A stretch of 20,877 nt of DNA. Source: Emmonsiellopsis sp. PD_33. Its lineage: Eukaryota > Ascomycota > Eurotiomycetes > Onygenales > Ajellomycetaceae. A model generated the notes under the pieces. The model saw only the letters and a program-made list of their open reading frames with translations, made no database searches and had not been told where the DNA came from. This document shows, piece by piece, positions 11,061 through 19,395 of the stretch; the first letter of the stretch is position 1; every line of letters begins with the position of its first letter. The stretch lies in NCBI GenBank assembly GCA_032988165.1, contig JANTQF010000487.1:1-20877 (forward strand), in the 5' to 3' direction. The position numbers and the translations under genes were made by a program.

Positions 11061-11790
11061 ATTATTTCTATCTCCAACTATAATATCATCACCCAGATTG
11101 TCTGCTAAGATCATCAGTAATAAGGTCTTCACCTGTATTTACACCCATAAGCTCAAGTGCTACAGCATCAAGCATGATCTCACCAACTGGGCTGTTACCT
11201 ATACTACTAATCTTCTGTTCAGCCTGAATAAGGACTTCATCAGTGTTGAGGAGTTCAAGAGAGAGTACACTCTAACTGAGGCTACTAAGACTGATGATGG
11301 CTCTCACTATCTCTTTAAGGTTATTCTTAATGTTGGTCTTCATCATATTTTTACTGTCATAAAGGGTGTATCTAATAGTAGTATCTTTATCTCTTACTTT
11401 AAGAATCACTTCCTCAGCTACAATATTAAGACCAAGAAGCTTAATACTAAGACTCTATGTAAGTACATCTTCAGCAGCTATATTACTGAGTATATGAAGG
11501 GTCTCATCAATGATAATAAGGAACACTTTACATCCTAGTTCTAGAAGTATATTAACAATAAGGTTGATGTTGGTGATCTTAAGGCCATCCATGAGAATCT
11601 CTTTAAGAAGGAGGAGGGTACTAAGTTAAAGAAGATCAAAACTGAGTGGAAGGCTGAGAGTTTGAAGTATAAGACCTAGAGACTCATCAAGGTCAAGAAG
11701 GATTCATTACTCATAATAAATATAAAATATAGATATATGATAACAATAAATTACCTTATTACTTACTCTAGGCAGAAAAGATAGTACATC
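11061..11790 (+). pseudogene. Unrecognised coding relic A3, C-terminal domain of partner protein
   Basis: The frame continues from the poly-Ser tract through about 240 codons with only a few stops: TAG at 11536 and 11542, and TAG at 11677. The protein-like part starts near LSAKIISNKVFTCIYTHK and includes hydrophobic, aromatic-rich segments (GLHHIFTVIKGV, then TKTLCKYIFSSYITEYMKG) and a Lys-rich tail (EEGTKLKKIKTEWKAESLKY). Codon positions look protein-like, which argues for a once-functional gene. I do not recognise the family. By position it could be an accessory protein of the transposon, comparable to the second protein of two-gene CACTA elements; this is inference. Confidence 0.45.
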
Positions 11791-13140
11791 CTTTTATGAG
11801 CCTCATCCTGCACCTCTACCTCTAATTTCTTTTACTTTAATATCTTCTCCTTCATCTTTTTCTTAATGAATGATAACCATCCTACCCTAATATATTAGTT
11901 AGGGACCTATAGGCAATCTCAGAACTGTAATAGCTTTTGCCAAGCTTCAATTACTATTAGACTATTCACCACTGAAGCTATTTTTATATCTAAAAAGACC
12001 TTCATTTCAACTACTAGATTAGCATATACATCTAACTTGATTAATACTCTATCATTATATTCTTTATTTGATTAACTTACTGGTCAGGTACCACTGCCCA
12101 AGTTTACTTGACTTTTCAAAGTTAATTACTAGGTGAACCTAGAAAAAGACATGGAAAAATTTCTCCTGAGAGAAATTACAGGAGAAGATTAAGAATAAAG
12201 ATTTATGTAATGTATGAAGATGTCAGCTCACATCAGGATCCTCTACTTTAATAATGTTAATTTTATTTGTAATTTATTATTATATTATTAGTATAAATCT
12301 ATAATACTGGCCTGAACTGACTTACTTAAAGTAGTGATAAACTCCAATTCTTTTACTCTTTTGTCCAATTTAGGACCTTCTCCTGCTTACCCAACTAGAT
12401 GCTCAGATCCTCTGCTTCCTCAGGAAATATTATCTCTATAATGAAGTTACTCTTTTTCTTTATGAAGAAGAGAACATACATTTATGCTACCTCTCACTGG
12501 AGGTAGTTCTCTCTCAGCTTGATTATGATCTCATATCATACTACATCAGGATGTGAGATCCTTACTTTTCATTTCTTTTTGCTATTTATAGCCTCCTATA
12601 TCTCTTACTATATTTCCTGCTGTGTTGGCTGCTACATCAGCTCTTAATTCTAATCTCAATCTTATTTCTATTCTACCTCTCTCTTCATATTTCTTTCTCC
12701 CTTCTGTTGGTGATTCTGGATTCAATCTTCTTCAAGAAGAGCTCAGTTAATGACACTTGGATTCTATTTTATTGTAAATTTCTCTTCAATTTCCTATATT
12801 ATATTGATAGAATACACTATCATTATAGCCTTTCTTAAGCAGTTCTTTGATTCTTTAAAGGATAATATCTAACACTTTTAATATTCAAGGGTAATCTATT
12901 ATCTTCTGATGTTTTTTTAAAGGGCAATCTCTGCACTCCCAACATTTTTTTCAGGATTAGCCCCTCTGAGGCTCAAAAAATGACTAAGCACTAATAACAC
13001 ATCTTCTGAATCTTCTTAATTTTATAACAATAATAACAACAACATCCCCCAACTTCATCTCATTAAGTACCTAGTACAACTACTGAAGGACCATCAAAAT
13101 GGGATAATTCAAGTATTAAGATCAGAAAAAGTACCTCCTC
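11791..13140. other. AT-rich interior between the two relics
   Basis: No sustained frame except the short block at 12374-12553 described separately. The remainder is AT-rich, CpG-free and full of stops in all frames. It probably includes former introns or intergenic spacer of the element and possibly debris of nested insertions. Confidence 0.5.
12374..12553 (+). pseudogene. Possible helix-turn-helix remnant of a Tc1/mariner-type transposase
   Basis: Sixty open codons ending at TGA 12554 read as a helical segment: QILCFLRKYYLYNEV, then FLYEEENIHLCYLSLE, then LSQLDYDLI. The pattern of a leucine-rich helix, a [FY]LY-E-V motif, [FY]LYEE and a second helix resembles the N-terminal DNA-binding part of fungal DDE_3 (Tc1/mariner-like) transposases. 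No DDE catalytic part could be followed downstream. It may be a nested fragment or simply another piece of the host element. Confidence 0.3.
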
Positions 13141-16100
13141 AGACTATCTATCCATTAGGATTTCAATGCTAGCTACAGAACTTATGTTGCTCATCAACCC
13201 CTATTATTCAACATTACTTTCAGGCAAGATGATCACATTTTATCATCTATTAAAGGTAATAATAACTTTGAGATGAACTCTGATAGTGATATAGAGTCTA
13301 CTGAAATATATATTCAAGCTTCTACTCCTATATTTATCTCTAATACTAATGAAATATAGGATGTTGGGAGCTATGATCCTCAATCTGAAGATAGTAGTAA
13401 TGAGATTCTAAAGAACTCCAATATATAGTGACTATTAGAAAGCCAATCAGAAAATAGCACAGACATCCAAGAGGTTAAGAAAGAGATTAAGGAAGAAATT
13501 GATGAAGAGACTGAGAAAGAGACTCAGAGGAATATTACATTAGATGCTCCATCTATTAAAAATGCTCTAATAAATGCTGATGATACCAATCCTACTATAA
13601 TTTTACCACATAAATATAGTATTAGAGATATTAATATGTTCATATTAGCAATAAGGCTATAGTATAAGGATTCAGGAATTTCAAGAGAGTAATATCATTC
13701 TCTTTTACAGATCCTCAAGTCTCTTCAGAACATTACACTCATATATACTCTTCCTAAAGGGTTATCTATACTCAAGAAGGCATGCCAGGCCTAGTTCTCA
13801 ATTCTCTCAGTTCAAACAACTAAGATACTAATAATATTAAAATCTCAGATGCCAACACTTTCACCAGCCCAGAAGAAAGCTACCAAGAAATCCATGAGTA
13901 CTATATACTTTCAGGATTTAATTGCCCTAGTGAAGTCTCTCTTATAATCACCTACATTTCAAAGCAAGCTACATGTTGGTATGACAGAGCTCATCAACAA
14001 GCCAAAAGAGTTATAACACTCAAGAAGCTAAGGAGCTTCTATCAAGTATAACTCTAGCTACCTGTCTCAGTACTTACTAATAAATAAATCAATATTTTCA
14101 TTAGATTTCATCAAGTATAAATGTGAGAAGGCAACATGTCAATACAGCAGTAATTTAGCAATACATCATTTTGGAAGAACTCTCTACATCAGAAGAGATT
14201 ATAGAACCAATTTACCACTTTAAAATCATATAGTTATAGAGATTCAAGGTGTGCTTCACTATTTACCTGATCTCTATCAGGGTAAATTAGCACACCTAGA
14301 TCCTCCATTTAGGATCAAGGAATTAATTCTCATTGAGAATCAAGCATTCTTTATCCAGGCCAAAAAAATCATATCCTAAGTGAATGTCTTCATTGACATC
14401 ATCTTTAGTGCCTTCAAAAGTAACATGAGATCTCCATCATATAATCTAACTCAGTACTTTATCCAAAGGATTGTTTGAACCTCCTCAAATAGAGTAATTA
14501 CTCAGTTATATTACCAATCTACCCCTTTATGTGGGAAATTAGAGATTAATGCATATAGAAGATATGCACTTGAGAACCTATTTTACTCTGATAAAAAGAT
14601 CATATCTCTTCTATACCAACTTTTCATTGATGAGTTCAGTTTATACCAAAATATGTATCAGAGCCTAATAGAATGCTATATGATCCCTGCCCTGAGTGCA
14701 TCTGAACATTCCAAACAGATGAATGTTTTTACCCTTACATTTAGGCTTTATGGAATAAATTTTCCAGATGTCATTGATAGTCTATCCCCAGGGCTAGTAA
14801 AGCTTGACTACCCTGAGGTTAGAATGATCATCAATGAAGAGGCTGTACAAGTCATTGCATTCTATATGATCTTTCTCAGGAATATATCCTAGTAGAATAA
14901 TAATACTAGTATTAAACATCTAACTGTAACACTTTCATGTCAGAATTGCATGATTAATAAGAAGAATCAGGAAAATCTTACTTATAACCTTCAAATAAAT
15001 AGCTAATATCATCACCAGATGTGACATCTTCAGGATCAAATTGATAATATAACTATTCAGACCTAAAAGGAGTAGTTATGCAAGCAGTTCAGAATGAGTG
15101 CCAACTAAATACCACTATTTAAAATATATCCCAGTCTAAATCTGATGACATATTTCCCATCAGACCCATATCATAGTGAATACTCTAGAATCTTAAAGAT
15201 TGCATATTACATCCTCATCTCCTGTATATTATCTCAATCAGGGCAAAAGCAGTATTTACAGATGCTACATACCTTCTCATTTCCTCAAGGCTGAGGCTAT
15301 TTATAATCTCCATTGACACATCTTGAATCATATCAACTATAGGAGCATGCTCAGGCCTCAGTTATAATCTCCCTGATTCTTTAATTATACATAACAAATG
15401 AATGGATCAATCCAGCTGTGCTGTCCATTCTGCCCATTATGTTCTCATCCCTAGGAGTATCTCCAAAAAGCCTGGTAGTAAATGTATTCACATCTATTAC
15501 TAGAAGTAATATAATCCTTGTATCAGCTTCACTAAAGGTGCATAATTCCAACAAGGCAGCTGAGATAATTTTACACACCCAACAACAACTATAGAAGCTC
15601 CTCAAGGTAGTAGCTCAGGCTGTGCCTCAAGGATAGTCCTATTTAGCATCCCACACTGGATCTATTGCAAGTTAGTTTGCCTCATCAGGGCCTAATAGAC
15701 CAGCCCCTAACACTGACATTAAAATTAACAATCTAATAGAGCCAATTAAAAAGGTTCAATTCCTTCAGGATATGAAAGCCTACCCTAATATGCACATCAG
15801 ATTACATTATATCAATCAAATTAAAGAGTATGAAGTTGCAAATAATTATAATGTCCTAGTAGGTGAAGATAAACATCAAAACTATAAACACTTAATCCTC
15901 TAAATAAATCATCAGGATGTGGAAAAAACATTACTAGTTTAAAAAAGCTTTCAATATACTTTGCAGCTTGAACTTCAGGGCTCATTTAATGAGACAGATT
16001 AAGGCCTCCAGGCAAAAATGCAGGAAATTAATCAATAATGCCCAGCCCTTTTTCAGAGTCTTCTAAAGCTTGATGCTCATGATATTGAAGCCAACTTAGA

Positions 16101-16836
16101 TTCTCATAATATTATTCTTTAAGTATCATCTAAATATGAGGTAGTTCATGTCTGATTTCAACTACCAGCTTACAGCAAGATGGATATATTTAATATTAAA
16201 AGTATAAATTTATTACTTGTTGAAATCCTATATCCCTTTCTCAAAAAGCTTTAAAGTGCCTATGAAATTAACTGGAAAAAGCCCTTAATAATTAAGCTAG
16301 ACTTTCAGGCAGTTCAGTTCTTTTAAAACATCAGCTTCCACTTCTCTGATCAGACATAAAGGATGACAATCTCACAGGGGGATGTTATCAATTATCAGAA
16401 TTTGAAGATGAGGCAGATAACTGCCATCTTTATTCATACATTAGATGAGAAGAAGTATATATTCTTCTCTATTATTTAATTGCAGATAATACAATAAGAT
16501 CAGCTACTGAATCTTCTAGTTCTTAGAACAGATGAGAGTAATAACTCCTATATAATTATCAGACTGCCTGCAATCCCCCAACCAAGCTCATATATGATCC
16601 CAGTGAATATACTACCTGCTCCTCCCACTTCTCCTACTCCTCTCACTCTAACTACTCTAACTATTCTAACTGCTCTAACTATTCTAACTGCTCCAACTGC
16701 TCTACTCACTTCATCTGCAGTACTAATATCTGCTTTCTATTCCCACCTGACTACTGATCCTACTGCAAATGATCTATCATTTGACTATGCTGGTAGATAT
16801 CTTATACTTTGCCCATGGGAAGTCTCATTTCTATAA
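13141..16836 (+). pseudogene. Stop-riddled Tnp2/Plavaka-like transposase
   Basis: One frame can be read for about 1,230 codons without a net frameshift, broken by roughly 35-40 stops. Landmarks in order: ASYRTYVAHQ near 13168, as in the zinc-finger-like N-termini of these proteins; an acidic Glu/Lys-rich segment at 13470-13540; LTFRLYGINFPDVIDSLSP from 14731; an MPQQ-like site where two adjacent codons are TAG TAG (14890-14895), followed by CQNC at 14938-14949; SDPYHSEYSRI near 15160; a block with HLESY and EHAQAS at 15313-15365; GEDKHQNYKHL near 15862 and NHQDVEKTLL near 15910. This motif order matches CACTA-related Tnp2/Plavaka transposases as I recall them. The C-terminus ends in a Thr/Leu-rich repeat. 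The gene is dead. Confidence 0.7.
16645..16707 (+). repeat. 9-bp coding minisatellite
   Basis: Seven near-identical 9-base units of the type [act/att/gct]-ctaact occur in register, encoding a Thr-Leu/Ile-Thr-x repeat close to the C-terminus of the transposase relic. Confidence 0.85.
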
Positions 16837-17108
16837 TTTAATTGATTATTCAATGAAATCAGGTGTTTTTGTAATGCTAGATAAAAAAAATGCAATGGAA
16901 TTGAATCTAATAGAGTAAAGCTAAGCAAGTAGTAGTAGTAGTGGTGATAGTAGTAGCAGTAGGGTTTCCAACAGATTTGTTGAACATCATCCAATGGTTA
17001 ACTAACTGTCAATCAACCATTAACTACCCATTTATTTGATCAGAGGGGAGTCAACTAGCTGTCTATTTAATTAGGTGGGCATCAATTCCAAATTAAATGT
17101 CTACCAAA

Positions 17109-17204
17109 AGTTGATGGTTAAGGGAGATTTATGGTTGTTAGCATATAGTTCCAAGAAAACCATTGGAGGAAGTTGATGGTCAGTTGATGGTCAGTCAACC
17201 ATCA
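17109..17204 (-). repeat. Right subterminal repeats
   Basis: AGTTGATGGT, the reverse complement of the left motif, occurs at 17109-17118, 17171-17180 and 17182-17191. An opposite-orientation TCAACCATCA follows at 17195-17204. The 24-base block 17168-17191 pairs with 8879-8902. Further diverged copies (caatcaaccattaac) lie near 17010-17025. Confidence 0.65.
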
Positions 17205-17218
17205 GATGACAGTTTTTC

Positions 17219-17225
17219 GGAGCCA
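17219..17225 (+). repeat. Candidate target-site duplication, right
   Basis: Second copy of GGAGCCA. Its first G belongs to the first CpG (17218-17219) seen after the CpG-free block, so it coincides with the composition boundary. Confidence 0.45.
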
Positions 17226-17328
17226 TATATTTCCGGTATGGAATTATTGATTTGCAGGCCCCTCCCCTGGTAATTCACCTTGGAATGCACTACATTTGCT
17301 TCACTACGCTCCGCAAATCACTACGCGA

Positions 17329-18120
17329 ATGAATTCATTTCTAATTTGGCTCTCAGGCACACCACCCTCTGAAAATGCCGATGGCCATCCCCTACACGAT
17401 CAATCAGGCCCCGTGGATGAAGTTGGTGAGAGCGCCAGCGAGGACGAAGCCGATGGGACCACCAGCGAGCGATGCAGGACGAAAATCTTGACGCCGCGAT
17501 CGCATTCCACCAGCAGTATCCCGCTGAAGATCAATGTCAAGACACGGTAGCCTGGTTCCAGCATGGGGAACAAGTGGGAAACTTCAAAGCGCTCGATTTT
17601 CGGTGTTTAAAGCGGGTGGAAGTAGGTTGTAACTAAGCCTTCTCTAATTTGAATTAATGAGTTAAATGGACTACTAACTACGATTCAGGGATGTTTTGAC
17701 GCATAGACGAATTCAATGAGAGCGGCGAGAAAGGGAATGATGTTGATGATGGAGAGATCCTCAACTTTCTTGAGAATTGTAATGGGGAAGCAACACACCA
17801 TCCTGACGGCTGCCCATATTGTTGATGAAACTAGAGACCACATTGTATGTGGAGGATCTGACTAACCGCTCTCATGTTCATTAACCTATCCAAAACCTCA
17901 TGAAACAAATACATCACGTCTTGGATTGGTGAGCATGGCTGGCCGTCATCGGTGACACGGGAAAGAGCCAGCCCCCCCCCTGACGATATAGATATAACGA
18001 ATTTCTATAGACCCTTGCTGGTCCCTTTCCACTGTTCCCATCAACATCCCCGTGGCTCTGCCGCCGATTCCAGACTCTATTACCAAGGATGAAAGGCAAA
18101 AGGGCTACCCGAAAAGGGAA
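17329..18120 (+). pseudogene. Copy A of an unrecognised acidic protein gene, interrupted
   Basis: The first block (17329-17470, ATG at 17329) reads MNSFLIWLSGTPPSENADG, then a Glu/Asp-rich stretch (ESASEDEADGTTSE). Homology with copy B (18274 onward) is clear but broken into three pieces: 17335-17470, 17706-17791 and 17968-18005. The gaps of about 235 and 175 bases have no counterpart in copy B. The first gap contains its own small frame (see 17472-17636). CpG is abundant, so this copy has escaped the mutation that erased the neighbouring transposon. The family is unknown. Introns could account for part of the gaps, but I see no convincing splice pair at both block edges. Confidence 0.5.
17472..17636 (+). 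CDS. Small 54-aa ORF inside copy A
   Basis: ATG at 17472 opens a 54-codon frame, shifted relative to the acidic frame, ending with TAA at 17634-17636. The product (MQDENLDAAIAFHQQYP at the start, then WFQHGEQVGNFKALDFRCLK) has balanced composition, five aromatic Phe/Trp positions and CpG-rich codons, and looks like a fragment of a real protein. It occupies the extra segment that copy B lacks. It may be an exon of the original gene or an inserted fragment. Function unknown. Confidence 0.35.
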   Translation: MQDENLDAAIAFHQQYPAEDQCQDTVAWFQHGEQVGNFKALDFRCLKRVEVGCN

Positions 18121-18273
18121 AAAGTCCGATGAAAAGGGGCAAAGAAAGTGTAAGTAATAAAGTTATAATTCATCTTTAAGCTATTAACAATAAAAGTGTT
18201 TGAGTTTTTCACAACGGCAAACAGTACCGTCATAGCTCGAAAATGTAAGTAAGTTTATATTTATTATATAAAT

Positions 18274-18927
18274 TTATTTCTAATTTAGCTCTCAGGCACA
18301 CCACCCCCTAGAAATTCTGGTGGCCATCATCTACACGACCAATTAAACCGCACAGATGAAGTTAGCGAAAATGGCAGTGCTAATGGAGTTGACAAGAGCG
18401 ACTGTGGGGACGAAGCTGATGAGACCACCAGTGAGTACGAAGCTGATGGGACTACCAGTAAGGACGAATTCAATGGGACCACCAGCGAGGATGAATTCAA
18501 TGAGAGCGTCGAGAACGAATTCAATGAGAACGTTGAGAATGGGAATGATGTTGATGATGGAGAGATCCTCAACTTTATTGAGGATTGTAACGCCAGTCCC
18601 CTCCCTGACAATATTGATATAACGAATTTTCAACCTATCCCAAACAACCACCATTGTCGCTTCCATTGGCGCCTCCATGAGGCCATTCATTGCATATTTA
18701 AACTTGCAATGTGTACATCAATACGCCATGTGAAGCCACCCATCCAAACCTTGGTCGGCCCCTACTTAATGGGAGTCCTGACTGAAATGCTGGCTCAGTA
18801 TTTTAGTGAGGAGACCATTCCCACAATGCAACAGCTCATCGATCAGCTCCCGGTTCTTCCAGTCCAACGCTTTGGGCAGAAGATTGTTGGGATACGCGCT
18901 GCTATGCACGGGTACGACGAAGAATAA
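18274..18927 (+). pseudogene. Copy B of the acidic protein gene, 213-codon open block
   Basis: Open from 18289 to the TAA at 18925-18927 but with no ATG until 18709. It begins LSGTPPPRNSGG, matching copy A, continues through acidic repeats (18409-18537), then GEILNFIEDC and, past the region shared with copy A, a non-repetitive domain (HCRFHWRLHEAIHCIFKL, then LVGPYLMGVLTEMLAQYF and MQQLIDQLPVLPVQRFGQK). The codon upstream of the block is TAG where copy A has TGG. That TAG is either a nonsense mutation or the acceptor of a 44-nt intron starting GTAAGT at 18245. The C-terminal domain looks folded and protein-like, but I do not recognise it. Confidence 0.45.
18409..18537 (+). repeat. 27/24-bp coding minisatellite
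   Basis: Three 27-base units followed by two 24-base units, in frame, encode D/E-E-x-x-G-T-T-S-E-type and E-F-N-E-x-V-E-N-type repeats. Copy A keeps one 27-base unit (about 17443-17469) and one 24-base unit near 17708, with the extra segment lying between them. Confidence 0.8.
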
Positions 18928-19395
18928 TGAAAAAATATATTTGGTGTATGCCAGTGGGTATTAGCGGAGATGTTATTGAATGCATTCAGACACACAAGTC
19001 AAATATTAAGGCTGGCAGCACGGCACTACCCTGTTACTGGACACTATCTGACCCCAATGTTAATTGGAAAATTGAGCCACGGCTACTAGTCAACTTCTCT
19101 GGGTGCACTGACATCTTGCCTGCAATGTAACTACCTACTCACCGAAACAATCTGCATGTTACTTCTAGGGTCACTTATGACCTATTCAGAGAGAAATATG
19201 TCATGGCCCCCAGGGACCTCACAGGCTCTGTTAAGACTATATGAGAAACTGGGATGATTGAAGGAATAACAAATTATCCCCTTAAACAGCACATTGTCAA
19301 TAGTACTCCTCAATTCTGAGTGGATGTTATATAGCTGATAATTCCTTTAATAGAGAGCAGTAGGATGGGGCTTGAGTTCCTGTCCTAGTGCATAG
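18927..19395 (+). pseudogene. Downstream relic continuing copy B in another frame
   Basis: The ATG at 18927 overlaps the preceding stop (TAATG) and opens a frame shifted against the previous block. It runs 67 codons to a TAA at 19128-19130 and can be followed further through TGA, TGA and TAG codons to about 19395. Segments such as CYWTLSDPNVNWKIEPRLLV, RVTYDLFREKYVMAPRDL and GITNYPLKQHIVNS look like genuine protein. Two of the stops are TGA where Trp would fit. Most simply this is the C-terminal part of the copy B protein after a frameshift and nonsense mutations. Family unknown. Confidence 0.4.

Larger units (their letters stand above)
8799..17218 (+). mobile_element. Decayed Tnp2/Plavaka-like DNA transposon
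   Basis: About 8.4 kb of AT-rich sequence in which I find no CpG on reading every line, with sharp edges at 8780 and 17218. It carries inverted copies of an ACCATCAACT-type subterminal repeat at both ends, a candidate GGAGCCA target duplication, a stop-riddled transposase-like frame (13141-16836) and a second coding relic upstream on the same strand (9530-11790). I see no long terminal repeats and no reverse-transcriptase motif, so a retrotransposon is unlikely. Many stops are TAG or TAA at positions where Gln fits, and TGA or TAG where Trp fits, consistent with C-to-T mutation on either strand as in RIP. Exact ends, and whether smaller elements are nested inside (see 12374-12553), are uncertain. 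Confidence 0.7.

Noticed and set aside
15381..15605. Minus-strand 74-aa ORF in the transposon
   Set aside because: Antisense shadow of the transposase frame, which carries the recognisable motifs.
8799..17218. LTR retrotransposon interpretation of the AT-rich block
   Set aside because: No long direct terminal repeats, no reverse-transcriptase or integrase motif seen; the motifs fit a DNA transposase instead.
18327..18690. Minus-strand Ser/Val- and Ile-rich ORFs
   Set aside because: Antisense reading of the acidic minisatellite; the repeat keeps both strands open.
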